Shown here in pieces: positions 34,911 through 44,082 of a stretch of 64,000 nt of DNA; position 1 is the first letter of the stretch; every line of letters starts with the position of its first letter. The stretch is from Sphingobacterium sp. UT-1RO-CII-1 (GTDB lineage Bacteria > Bacteroidota > Bacteroidia > Sphingobacteriales > Sphingobacteriaceae): positions 744,001-808,000 of the forward strand of contig NZ_JAPPVJ010000002.1 in assembly GCF_026711005.1 (NCBI RefSeq). The letters are read 5' to 3'. Under the pieces are notes generated by a model. The model was given only the letters and a program-made list of their open reading frames with translations. It searched no databases and was not told the origin of the DNA. Position numbers and translations under genes: made by a program.

Positions 34911-37121
34911 TTACTTAATTACTTCCAGGTATCTCCCCATCCAATAGGGTAATAACCAAATATCCCCAGCACTACATTCAGATCGACCATCACCACTGCC
35001 ATCTAATCCAAATCTATTTGCATTATGTCTTGATATACGGAGTTCAGAAGGAGGCAATACTTCTTTCGTAAATTGATTTCTAAAGTTTTCTTCTATAAAC
35101 TGAATATCTTTTCTATTGCTATTAGTTATCGTCCAATCCACAAGATCTAAAGGGTATTTTTGCAAATACCAGACAGCATCACCCAAACCAAATTCTGAAA
35201 CACCGGTAAGAGCAGTCATGATATTCCACAGCCCATCTTTCTCTGGTTTTTCCGCTTCCCAATGATCCAAAATTGTCTCTTTATACTTTAATTTCAGTTC
35301 ATCTGTAAAAGCATATCTATACAAGCCCCAATAACCTAAGAAATACATTTCATCATCAGAGTGATTCCAATGTGTTGATAGCAATTGACTAAGATCATCC
35401 TGACTATCACCTGCTTTAGCAATATCACTCATTGGACGCATGAGATTTTCTAGATATCCGTGTTTATCCATTAACTCATAAGCTTTATCTTTAAATACAT
35501 CTTTCTTTGTAAAATGATAAGCTGTTTGTAGCATAGCTATAATATTTGATGAGTTCAATTTTCTATCACCTATATTTTTAGCAAAACTGTTCACATATTC
35601 AGGGTTCCAACGTCCCCATAAAGTAGGTTTACCATCAAAATCAACGAGGTACATATCATTTTCAATGATGTGCGTCATCATTGAATCGATCAAGCGAATC
35701 GCCTGTTGTTTTACCTCAACATCGTCTATAAGTTCTGCTGCAGCTCCATATACAAATATATGTCCTATTGCCTCATCACTACTAGTCGTTGATTTCCAAT
35801 CCCAGTCTTCTTCATGTGATTTCAACCAGTGCTCGGGACCACCTAGCAATTCTTTATGCCCTGTGCGTTCATAGGATCGTGCGGCAAAGCCTTTCACAGG
35901 ATTAATTGTAAATAGTCTTTCCATAGCATCCAACGATTCTCTACAGTTTTGTAAAGCCTCTTTATCTTTTGTTACAGCATAACGAAATACCTGGGATCCT
36001 AGATACATAGAAGTCCATAATCCATCATTATCTGAGTCCTCCATATATCCCATTCCCAAGTTGCCATCAACCATCCCACGAACAGTAGCATTAAAGCCAT
36101 TCCTTATATGTCTCTGCCGAACTTGCTTCTCATAAAACGTTGCTTTATCTGCTAATGTCATCTCTTTGAAAACAATTTGAGAAAGACCTTTTTCTGTGAG
36201 CAGCAACACATCATCATTTCCCATTGCTGATATTTTCAAAACACTGTCGTCAACCAACCAACGTTTACTCGCATAATAAGCAATTTGATCTTCACTGTTT
36301 ATTTTAAACGCTCCAGCCTTACTGCCAACCCATAAATCATTGCCTATGGATTTTACATAAGTAAGATCTAACGAAGGTAGTTTGTCTAAAACACGGATTT
36401 TCTGAAAATTATCGTCCAGATATATTAAGCCCTTTTTATGATGTGCTAACACAAGCTTCCCTTGATATTCAGTTATTGCAGCCAAAGCATCACCAACATA
36501 TACTTCTTTTACTTCACCAGACAATACATCTCCCTGATAAATATGCGCAGATGTTAACGCATAGAAAGTTGTAGGCTTCGAAGAAGATTGTATTATAGAA
36601 AGGACTGTCTCACCGTTTAATTCTTTATTCCAGACAACTTTTCCTCCTTGTACAAAATTAACTACAGAATTGCTATAAACTATAAAAGCGTCTTTTTGAT
36701 ACGGGACAAACCCCTTAGGATTAACAACATGGTGTTCTACAAATAAACTTCCAGCCCATGCATTACTAAAAATATGCTTACTATCGAGATAAACAAACTG
36801 TTTATCCACCTCCTCTATAGAAACAATATTTTTATCAGACATGAATCTATAAGAATTGTCTTCAACCACTTTACCTGGCCATAACAATTCTCCATTTGTC
36901 AGTCGCAACAAACCTTTATTACTCAAAATCTGAATATTCTCATTGCGGTCAATGCCCATATTAAGCAACACACCGTCACCGTCATATTTATATTTGACCG
37001 CATAATCCTGTATATAGACTATATCTTCATGGTAAGGTAGATTCTGTTTTTGATTCTTTCCTGACTTGCAGCCCAGAAAAAGACATAAAAAAATCAATAA
37101 TATTAATGTTAGCTTCTTCAT
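34911..37121 (-). CDS. Large lipoprotein, beta-propeller-like N-terminus and alpha/alpha C-terminus, function unknown
   Basis: A 736-residue lipoprotein (lipobox FLGC). The first roughly 330 residues are rich in short beta strands with repeating turns (LSNKGLLRLTNGELLWPG, LVLAHHKKGLIYLDDN, DLWVGSKAGAFKINSEDQ), suggesting a beta propeller. From about 345 on it is helical (NATVRGMVDGNLGMGYMED, SMYLGSQVFRYAVTKDKEAL, GHIFVYGAAAELIDDVEVKQQAIRLID), like the alpha/alpha toroid of several glycosidases and lyases. No known catalytic signature is identified. It lies within the PUL, 20 nt before the glycosidase-like gene, so a polysaccharide-processing role is likely. Confidence 0.72.
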   Translation of the reverse strand: MKKLTLILLIFLCLFLGCKSGKNQKQNLPYHEDIVYIQDYAVKYKYDGDGVLLNMGIDRNENIQILSNKGLLRLTNGELLWPGKVVEDNSYRFMSDKNIVSIEEVDKQFVYLDSKHIFSNAWAGSLFVEHHVVNPKGFVPYQKDAFIVYSNSVVNFVQGGKVVWNKELNGETVLSIIQSSSKPTTFYALTSAHIYQGDVLSGEVKEVYVGDALAAITEYQGKLVLAHHKKGLIYLDDNFQKIRVLDKLPSLDLTYVKSIGNDLWVGSKAGAFKINSEDQIAYYASKRWLVDDSVLKISAMGNDDVLLLTEKGLSQIVFKEMTLADKATFYEKQVRQRHIRNGFNATVRGMVDGNLGMGYMEDSDNDGLWTSMYLGSQVFRYAVTKDKEALQNCRESLDAMERLFTINPVKGFAARSYERTGHKELLGGPEHWLKSHEEDWDWKSTTSSDEAIGHIFVYGAAAELIDDVEVKQQAIRLIDSMMTHIIENDMYLVDFDGKPTLWGRWNPEYVNSFAKNIGDRKLNSSNIIAMLQTAYHFTKKDVFKDKAYELMDKHGYLENLMRPMSDIAKAGDSQDDLSQLLSTHWNHSDDEMYFLGYWGLYRYAFTDELKLKYKETILDHWEAEKPEKDGLWNIMTALTGVSEFGLGDAVWYLQKYPLDLVDWTITNSNRKDIQFIEENFRNQFTKEVLPPSELRISRHNANRFGLDGSGDGRSECSAGDIWLLPYWMGRYLEVIK

Positions 37122-37145
37122 AATTTGTATATTTTAAAATATCGG

Positions 37146-38324
37146 TTAACGTTCTATTTTATCGGGATCAATCATTGTATAAATGATTGATTTCTGCTGT
37201 CCTGTTTTATGATGTGAATAAGTTAAGTGCACCTTACCATCTTGACCGACAATCATAGCTGGATAAGAATATCTTCCTTTATCTTTAGTATCATTAATAA
37301 GATGGTGAGCAAACTTCCAAGAAGCCCCCTCATCATTAGATTGGTACAAGGATAATTTATAACGCTCACTATCTGTATCATTAAGGACCAATAACCATCT
37401 ACCATCTCTAAGCTTCACTATATCAAGACTTGCACTACTTGGCATATCTGTTTTTTCAGAGACTGACCATGTTTGCCCTTTATCTTTTGATATACTTTTA
37501 TGCATACGAGAAGGAGCATCACCAGAATCTCTCATATATGCCACGATATCACCATTAAGCTTACTAATTAATGTTGGCTGTATATTTCCTCTACCTACAA
37601 TAGGCATACTACTTTTCCATGTTTCACTATTGTCCTGACTAATTGCTATCATAGAAAAATTAAGTCCGTCTGAATATATTGGTAACAATATTTTACTATC
37701 CTCAAGTATCAAAGGCTTAATTCTCGTCATCCAACCAAAAGATCGCTTCATAAGATCTTTACTGGCCGATATAATCATATCATCATAACGAGGCGCATAT
37801 TCAGCCCAACCTCTGCCTAAATTTGGGAGCTGCTTAAATTTTTCACGAACCTCCGTGACAAACTCGTCTCCTGGCTTTAACAGTATATTATCCTGCCATT
37901 GCCAACTCACCTTCTCTCCCATAAAATCCGTTGTTGATTTAACCTTCAAGATCGAATATTCCCATCTATTAGCCTGTACAGCTATCCAAATTAAAAAAAG
38001 CTTACCGCCATTTAAATAAAGAACAGGGTTACAATCAGGTAACCCCTCTGTATCTGCAAGCAAATAAGGACTAGACCACTTTTTTGTCCTTTGTGAAAAC
38101 TTTGAAGCCATAATTCGGACATCATCAGCTGTTCGTTCGCCCGAGCCTTGAAACCACGAGGTTAAAAGATCTCCATCAGGTAGTTCTACAATAGAGCTTC
38201 CATGAACATGCTCTTCCTGAAGAGGAAAAATAAGGCTTTGTTGAACCACAGTAGAATGTGATTGCTGTGCCGAAGCAAAAGTTACTCCCAGCATAAACAA
38301 AATAACTATAAAAGTATTCTTCAT
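37146..38324 (-). CDS. Secreted sialidase-like BNR-repeat protein (2)
   Basis: A 392-residue protein with a cleavable signal peptide ending in ASA (about residue 19). Three Asp-box-like elements are visible (ISQDNSETWKS, SKDKGQTWSV, SNDEGASWKF). The N-terminal HVHGSSIVELPDGDLLTSWFQGSGERTADDVRI replaces the RIP motif, as in the protein at 30343. ARYDDMIISASKD and GRYSYPAMIV are other conserved blades. It starts one nt before the end of the upstream phosphatase-like gene and ends 24 nt before the large lipoprotein. Two different propellers suggest sequential action on related linkages. Confidence 0.8.
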   Translation of the reverse strand: MKNTFIVILFMLGVTFASAQQSHSTVVQQSLIFPLQEEHVHGSSIVELPDGDLLTSWFQGSGERTADDVRIMASKFSQRTKKWSSPYLLADTEGLPDCNPVLYLNGGKLFLIWIAVQANRWEYSILKVKSTTDFMGEKVSWQWQDNILLKPGDEFVTEVREKFKQLPNLGRGWAEYAPRYDDMIISASKDLMKRSFGWMTRIKPLILEDSKILLPIYSDGLNFSMIAISQDNSETWKSSMPIVGRGNIQPTLISKLNGDIVAYMRDSGDAPSRMHKSISKDKGQTWSVSEKTDMPSSASLDIVKLRDGRWLLVLNDTDSERYKLSLYQSNDEGASWKFAHHLINDTKDKGRYSYPAMIVGQDGKVHLTYSHHKTGQQKSIIYTMIDPDKIER

Positions 38325-38325
38325 A

Positions 38326-40098
38326 TTAATTGGTTTTCGTTATTCTAAATTCATCTATTTTAGTCCCTAAGCTATCTATACTAGTTAAGTACAAACTAGA
38401 ATTATCTACTTTTACATGCTGATATAAATACCCCTTATGTACACCAAAACATCCTTTTTTTACTTCCATTTCATCGTCCTTCTCTTTAGTCCCGACAGAC
38501 ATTACATATACTGGATGTTTAAGTGTATCGTTATCTACAGCCGTTCGGTAGTAATAATGAAAATGCCCAGTTAGTACTAAATCCACTTCGTAACGATCAA
38601 ATAAACGCCCTAAACCTTCCGAAATTTCATTATAATCTGCTTCTTCTGTATGCGGTGCAAAATGAAACACAGCTACTTTAAATCGTTCTTTGCTATTTTT
38701 AAGCAGGTTTTCAACCCAAGCCTCTTGATCCTTTACCGAGAAAGTAACTATATCTAACATCAGGAAAAAAGTATTGCCGTAAACAAAATTATAACTTAAT
38801 CCCTTCGGTAAATTATTGGGTCCATTATGTGGATAGCTTAGCTGTTTTAAATACATATTGGGGAAAAGCCCTTCCTGACTATCATGATTACCTGGAACAG
38901 CCATAAAAGGCTTGTCCTTCATTATAGGCCTAGCAGCAGCTAATAACCTATCCCATTGGTCTCTATATTGTCCTGTATTTACTAAATCACCGACTTGCAA
39001 ATAAAATTTAGCATTGGGATACATCGCTTTCCATCGCGGCAAATTCTTTCCCCATTGTTCATCATTATGTATATCACCAAACCATCCAAATTCAAAAATT
39101 CCATCTCCTGAATCCGTAGTAAACATTTGGCTTTCTATTTCTATATCATCCGAAACAACCGTAAATTCATAGGTACTTCCAGGTTTAAGCTTTTCAAGTT
39201 TAACATGATATCTTTTAACATCGGGATTATTTGACAATAACACATCACTAATTATGGTTTCCTTACCTTCTGCCATAATAGTATCCTGACTTCCTTTCTC
39301 CCAATATTTCATCATACTCTTACTTACATCCATACTTGTTCTCCAGCTGATATTGAGTGTAGTCCGAGGATCATCAGTCCATGTCCGTATAAATTGATCT
39401 GGTATATTGGCAGCGGGAAAGTCTGTTCGCCGAAAAGCATCTATAAGATGAGCCTCTCTTGACCTTCCTCGATTTGTTGGTAATATGTATCCTCCTTTAA
39501 AAGAATCTGGCATTTGAGTTAAAGTAAGTTCATCCCAATCATGATAAATTACACTTCCTCTCTCAACAGGGTTGACTTCTTGAGCAATAGGCCATATGGG
39601 AGTTAGCTCAATATCTTTTTCATCATCCAGCCCTTTAACAATAACAAAATAAACATACCTATGTCTATCAAAACCGTTAATTCCTAGACGAACTCGCCCT
39701 TTTTCAAATGTTTTGCTCCAGACTTCATAAGTAACATTATCGTTATTAACGGTATCCGAAGTTTTTTGAAACTTACGCTGAGGCAACCAAAAAGGCAATT
39801 CTCTTTGTCTTATGTCTCGACAGATAAAAACCTCAACATCTGTAGAAACATCAAAAACCCAATAATCATTGGCTAATACTTCCAGCTCATCTGCAGTAAA
39901 ATAGCTCATAACTCCCTGTTGATTTATCTGCTCAAAATCACCAACTTGATCCGAATCATAAATTCGCCTTATTGCTAGGTCAATAACACGCTCTATCTTG
40001 TTTTCTTCTATAGGTTCAGTAGCGCAAGACTGAAGTGATATCCCACCCCAGCAGACAACAGCTAGCTGTAAACACAATCTATAAAACATACTATACAT
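38326..40098 (-). CDS. Purple acid phosphatase-like metallophosphoesterase lipoprotein (1)
   Basis: A 590-residue lipoprotein (lipobox LQSC). After an N-terminal domain of about 230 residues there is an FN3-like domain (TLNISWRTSMDVSKSMMKY, LKPGSTYEFTVV) and a calcineurin-like phosphoesterase domain with the metal ligands in order: GWFGDIHND, LQVGDLVNTG, AVPGNHDSQ, AVFHFAPH and LTGHFHYYY. Purple acid phosphatases hydrolyse phosphomonoesters, less often diesters. The extra N-terminal domain is not assigned. It lies nine nt after a second phosphatase-like gene. Both sit in a glycan-utilisation operon. Confidence 0.88.
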   Translation of the reverse strand: MYSMFYRLCLQLAVVCWGGISLQSCATEPIEENKIERVIDLAIRRIYDSDQVGDFEQINQQGVMSYFTADELEVLANDYWVFDVSTDVEVFICRDIRQRELPFWLPQRKFQKTSDTVNNDNVTYEVWSKTFEKGRVRLGINGFDRHRYVYFVIVKGLDDEKDIELTPIWPIAQEVNPVERGSVIYHDWDELTLTQMPDSFKGGYILPTNRGRSREAHLIDAFRRTDFPAANIPDQFIRTWTDDPRTTLNISWRTSMDVSKSMMKYWEKGSQDTIMAEGKETIISDVLLSNNPDVKRYHVKLEKLKPGSTYEFTVVSDDIEIESQMFTTDSGDGIFEFGWFGDIHNDEQWGKNLPRWKAMYPNAKFYLQVGDLVNTGQYRDQWDRLLAAARPIMKDKPFMAVPGNHDSQEGLFPNMYLKQLSYPHNGPNNLPKGLSYNFVYGNTFFLMLDIVTFSVKDQEAWVENLLKNSKERFKVAVFHFAPHTEEADYNEISEGLGRLFDRYEVDLVLTGHFHYYYRTAVDNDTLKHPVYVMSVGTKEKDDEMEVKKGCFGVHKGYLYQHVKVDNSSLYLTSIDSLGTKIDEFRITKTN

Positions 40099-40107
40099 CG
40101 CTCATAG

Positions 40108-41367
40108 TTAATAACTAATGGTATTTCGATTTCCTTTTTTAAGAATAGTGAAAGAATCCATAAGATCACCATTAACTTTATATGAAGAAAATATCAACTT
40201 ATTATTATCTATCTCTATTCCGTGAAATAATTGAGTAAAACTTGCCGACCTGTCCATCCAATCCGCTTCTTTTACTACACTCATTTTGGGGCCAGAAACA
40301 GATACTACATAAGTAGCGTGAGATTCACGAGTATCAAGCATAGCTATTTTCTCCTTGCCCCTTGCGTATGTATGATCATGACCTTGCAATACAAGATCTA
40401 CTTTAAATTCATCAATTAGCGGTTTAACAAGTGAACGCAATTCTACATTATCCCTATTCTTCTTTGTAGAGTAGATGGGGTGGTGAAAAAGCATAATTAA
40501 CCATTTTTGGTTATTAGTGATTAATACTTTTCTCAGCCACTCCATCTGGCTATCTCTATCTTTTTCATAGGTATTGAACATTTCTGTATTAAAAACTACA
40601 AAACGTACATTCTTAACATCTACATAATAAGAGGTACCTTCTAACCCATCAGCACCATTACTAGGCACTTTGAATTGCTTATTCCAATATGCAGAAATTT
40701 CATATTTTCCAAATTCAGAATCACCATGATCATGATTTCCTGCTGCAGGCATTATAGGAATTGCTTGATGCATGTTTCCACTTGCTTCAAACCATTCTTC
40801 CCACTCATTTAGATTATTGCCCCTGTTAACAATATCTCCTGCGTAAAGTATTATTTCGGCATCTGGCACTGACTTCACGGCCTGCTTTGCAACTCTTGTC
40901 CATAGATTTTTTATGTTAGATTGAACATCTCCAAAATAAATAAACTTTAATTTTTCTTCTTTATCGTTTATTGTTTTAAAATTTATCCACTCGCTCCATT
41001 TATGGTCATTACCCACACGATAAGCATAAGTAGTATGGGGTTGTAACTCCTTGATTAGCGCAGAGTGATGCCAAGTTTTCATCCCCTTAAAATCTAAAAG
41101 TTCTGACTTTGAGACTACCGTATAAGCCGAATCCTCTATATTAAACAGTGAATTTTCCTTAACAAACTGTATTTTACTAATTGGCACACTTACTGATGTA
41201 CGCCAACTTACTGATACGCTAGTCGCCATATCTTCTGTTACACTTAATACAATTTGATCAGGAGTATTATCTACTATTGCATCTTCAGACTGCCCAACGC
41301 AAAGAACTCGAAAGAGCAATAGCGAAAAAAAGAGCATAAGAGTGCGTTTATTGAAAAATAACATCAT
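40108..41367 (-). CDS. Purple acid phosphatase-like metallophosphoesterase (2)
   Basis: A 419-residue secreted protein with a signal peptide (about 1-25). It has the typical PAP layout: an N-terminal FN3-like domain (QIVLSVTEDMATSVSVSWRTS, LQPHTTYAYRVGNDHKWSEW) and a metallophosphoesterase domain (YFGDVQSNI, LYAGDIVNRG, PAAGNHDHGD, MLFHHPIYSTKK, LQGHDHTYARG) with all metal ligands present. It is close to the size of small bacterial PAPs and lacks the extra N-terminal domain of the adjacent copy. It would remove phosphate from a periplasmic substrate. Confidence 0.93.
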   Translation of the reverse strand: MMLFFNKRTLMLFFSLLLFRVLCVGQSEDAIVDNTPDQIVLSVTEDMATSVSVSWRTSVSVPISKIQFVKENSLFNIEDSAYTVVSKSELLDFKGMKTWHHSALIKELQPHTTYAYRVGNDHKWSEWINFKTINDKEEKLKFIYFGDVQSNIKNLWTRVAKQAVKSVPDAEIILYAGDIVNRGNNLNEWEEWFEASGNMHQAIPIMPAAGNHDHGDSEFGKYEISAYWNKQFKVPSNGADGLEGTSYYVDVKNVRFVVFNTEMFNTYEKDRDSQMEWLRKVLITNNQKWLIMLFHHPIYSTKKNRDNVELRSLVKPLIDEFKVDLVLQGHDHTYARGKEKIAMLDTRESHATYVVSVSGPKMSVVKEADWMDRSASFTQLFHGIEIDNNKLIFSSYKVNGDLMDSFTILKKGNRNTISY

Positions 41368-41435
41368 ATTAGTTTGTTCTAATTAGTAGTTCTTTGCAAT
41401 CAGCTTATGTACTGATAATCCGTCTATAATAGAGA

Positions 41436-42647
41436 TTATACTTTTATATAAATTTTATTTTTATCCAATAGATACCCTATTACCCACATAAGGCCTAAAA
41501 AACAAAGCGAATAAAATAACGAACCAAACTCTGGAGGCCCTGGTACTTTAGTACATACCTCATTATAAAAGAAGTCCAATAGATTACTACTTCCTGTTGA
41601 TAAACCATCAGCGGATCTATGTGGGATAATAATCAATTCTAAAAGACCTGGAATCATGCTACTCATAATATAAATGAATAGAGGATTTTTGCCAAAAACA
41701 TCAAAAAAACGCATCAAACCATTTCGGTGTTGACCAATCTCTATATACCAAATAGCGACACCTAAAGTTAATACAGCCAAACCTGTTGTATAAAAAACAT
41801 ACGAACTTGTCCATATTTTCTTATTAATAGGAAATCCTAAAGACCAAGTCCATCCTATCAATAAAACAATGAAACCAGTAACCATAATAGTACATAGCAT
41901 GCTATAATTTGTTGGGGAAATGATAGGCATCTTTTTCCAAATCCAATCTACCCTCCCTTTTTCCAAAATAAACAAACCTATTAAATAACCAAAAAGTACT
42001 TGTACCACCGATGTCATGGTACTCATAATCCCCTCTGGCTCAAACGCAACACCTTCACCATGATACATATGAACTTGCCCGATTATAAATTTATCGACAT
42101 TGTTTCCAAACCACCCTTCCAGAGAATAAGGTTCCGTTCCTCCAAACATAAGACACAAACCCCAATACAATACCAGTAATACGACAGAGATATAAATAAT
42201 CTTTCTAGGTTTAAAAAAACAAGCAATTATAGATGCAAAAAAATAGGCTAAGGCGATACGTTGTAAAACTCCCAAAACACGGACACCCTGAGTGATATTT
42301 TCGCTTTCATTCCAGGTTTTAAAATAAAGTGCATTATTATACCATTCGAAAAATGGCCACCAATTTAAAAACAAACCTATTCCAAAAATAATTAAAGTAC
42401 GCTTCAACACTTTTTTCCAAAATATATTTAATCCTGCACTTTTTAATTTAGGCATAACAAATGCCATCGCATTTCCTACCGCAAAAAGAAAAAAAGGAAA
42501 AACTAAATCTGTTGGTGTGCAACCGTGCCACTTTGCATGTAACAAGGGAGAAAAAACATGTTCCCACGTACCCGGATTATTTACTAATATCATAAGCGCA
42601 ACAGTTGCTCCTCTAAAAACATCCAAAGAATAATAACGTTCTTTCAT
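41436..42647 (-). CDS. HGSNAT/DUF5009-type membrane acyltransferase
   Basis: A 403-residue membrane protein with about ten hydrophobic segments. The N-terminus YYSLDVFRGATVALMILVNNPG and HAKWHGCTPTDLVFPFFLFAVGNAMAF is the signature of the heparan-alpha-glucosaminide N-acetyltransferase / YeiB-like group; the His in WHGCTPTDL is the presumed acetyl carrier. Bacteroidota homologues lie in loci for amino sugars or sialic acid. It probably moves an acetyl group across the inner membrane to a sugar. It is 68 nt upstream of the phosphatase pair and 146 nt downstream of the aldolase. Confidence 0.87.
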   Translation of the reverse strand: MKERYYSLDVFRGATVALMILVNNPGTWEHVFSPLLHAKWHGCTPTDLVFPFFLFAVGNAMAFVMPKLKSAGLNIFWKKVLKRTLIIFGIGLFLNWWPFFEWYNNALYFKTWNESENITQGVRVLGVLQRIALAYFFASIIACFFKPRKIIYISVVLLVLYWGLCLMFGGTEPYSLEGWFGNNVDKFIIGQVHMYHGEGVAFEPEGIMSTMTSVVQVLFGYLIGLFILEKGRVDWIWKKMPIISPTNYSMLCTIMVTGFIVLLIGWTWSLGFPINKKIWTSSYVFYTTGLAVLTLGVAIWYIEIGQHRNGLMRFFDVFGKNPLFIYIMSSMIPGLLELIIIPHRSADGLSTGSSNLLDFFYNEVCTKVPGPPEFGSLFYSLCFLGLMWVIGYLLDKNKIYIKV

Positions 42648-42793
42648 TATATATAACTTTAAATTATCGACATATCTTAAATATCGCCTAATACTAATGT
42701 ACTATACACCACTCCTACATGCATCAATTAAAAACACTCTTTCAAAAATAGCTTTTATTGATATTTCACCCTACACATTATACCCCACACTTA

Positions 42794-43714
42794 TTATGCG
42801 ATATTTGTCATTAGTTCCGTATACTCTACCCAAAGTTTGTTTAAACTGTCCCTCAACTCTATGGTCAAACCAAAATCTCCCCTTCTCACTTTAGTTGGAA
42901 AATCAGGAATACGATGTTTTACCATAAATTTTGCAACCTTCGGATACCCATCATGCATTAAATGCATATTCTTTGTAAAAAAATCCTGTACAGCTTTAAC
43001 TTCTTTCTTTTTATCTATTCGATAGTAATTATCACATAACCAAACGACTAGATCGGGGAAATAATTACCTTGTATACATGACAAACCTGCAGATCCCGCT
43101 GTTAAAGATTCTACAGCATGCACCATATAAGCATCATACAATCCAAAAGCATCTTCATGCTTTGTTTTTTCTATTTTATCTCGAACCATAGCTATATCCA
43201 GACAAGTGTCTTTATGGTAAATTACACGTCCTGTATCAACAAACCTAGATAGTTGATCAGCCGAAACTATCCTTTTAAAAGGATCTGGACATTCGTATAA
43301 TCCCATTGGAATCCGTTCTGTATATTCTAAAAGTTGAAAAAATCGTTCTTCAAAAATTTTAGAGGCTTCAGATTCTTCCGCCAACATATTACTAATAACA
43401 ATCGTAGCTGTAATTCCGGTATCATACATTCTCTTAACAAAGTCTGCCTGCTCTAAAACACCACCACCAAAAGTAGCTGTCGCCACTACCGGGACTCTAC
43501 CATTGACAACTTTTACTACATGTTGTGTTAAAGCCAAACGTTCTTCTGGTAGTAGATCAAACATTTCACTTGACAAACAATTTGCAAAAAGCCCTCCTAC
43601 ACCTTTTTCAATATAATCCTCTATCAAAATTGTTAACATACCAAAATCAATACTACCATCATCATTAAAAGGCGTTAGCATGACGGGAATGAAGTCTTTT
43701 TTATTTTTGTTCAT
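42794..43714 (-). CDS. DHDPS/N-acetylneuraminate-lyase-family aldolase
   Basis: A 306-residue class I aldolase (Schiff-base) TIM barrel. The Lys is in VIYHKDTCLD (about residue 168) and the conserved Tyr in MGLYECPDPFKR (about 140). The carboxylate-binding GTTGE motif of the family is altered to LSSEM (in GGLFANCLSSEMFDL, about 40-54), which keeps Glu but swaps Thr for Ser. Relatives cleave or build 2-oxo-sugar acids such as N-acetylneuraminate or 2-keto-3-deoxy acids. It is the first gene of the long PUL operon and divergent from the AraC gene; it probably acts on the released monosaccharide. Confidence 0.87.
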   Translation of the reverse strand: MNKNKKDFIPVMLTPFNDDGSIDFGMLTILIEDYIEKGVGGLFANCLSSEMFDLLPEERLALTQHVVKVVNGRVPVVATATFGGGVLEQADFVKRMYDTGITATIVISNMLAEESEASKIFEERFFQLLEYTERIPMGLYECPDPFKRIVSADQLSRFVDTGRVIYHKDTCLDIAMVRDKIEKTKHEDAFGLYDAYMVHAVESLTAGSAGLSCIQGNYFPDLVVWLCDNYYRIDKKKEVKAVQDFFTKNMHLMHDGYPKVAKFMVKHRIPDFPTKVRRGDFGLTIELRDSLNKLWVEYTELMTNIA

Positions 43715-43743
43715 AAATGAGTATTAGTTTAAATTGTATAAAC

Positions 43744-43751
43744 CAAAGGTA
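43744..43751 (-). promoter_or_regulatory. Candidate -7 promoter of the aldolase-led PUL operon
   Basis: The minus strand reads TACCTTTG, a match to TAnnTTTG, 29 nt before the ATG, which fits a short leader. A TTTG lies only 10 nt upstream, so no proper -33 element is seen. The rest of the 368-nt divergent gap to the AraC gene holds no obvious repeat; the motif TAGCATA found at the other PUL promoters is absent here. Confidence 0.45.
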
Positions 43752-44082
43752 TAAATCACAACAAACCATTTATTCTAGTTTTTTCGCAGAGATTTGTACA
43801 ATCTTACCGTGATTCAAAAAGATATAAGTTATAAGAATGGCAACCTTGATAAAAATATATAGGGAAAATCATAGTTTAAACATAATTCTAGCACTAAACG
43901 AGGAAAAAGTAAACACTATCGTTAGAGATTAAGAGTATATTAAGTTTAAAGACCACTGTTATTATTTTTTTGTTTTCACAAAAGCATTAATTATCTTTAT
44001 GTCGTGCCTTAATAAACAATCTTATGTGTGATTCAGTGCCGTTACAACCAATTCTTATCATATAAACTTTTATTTACATGTT

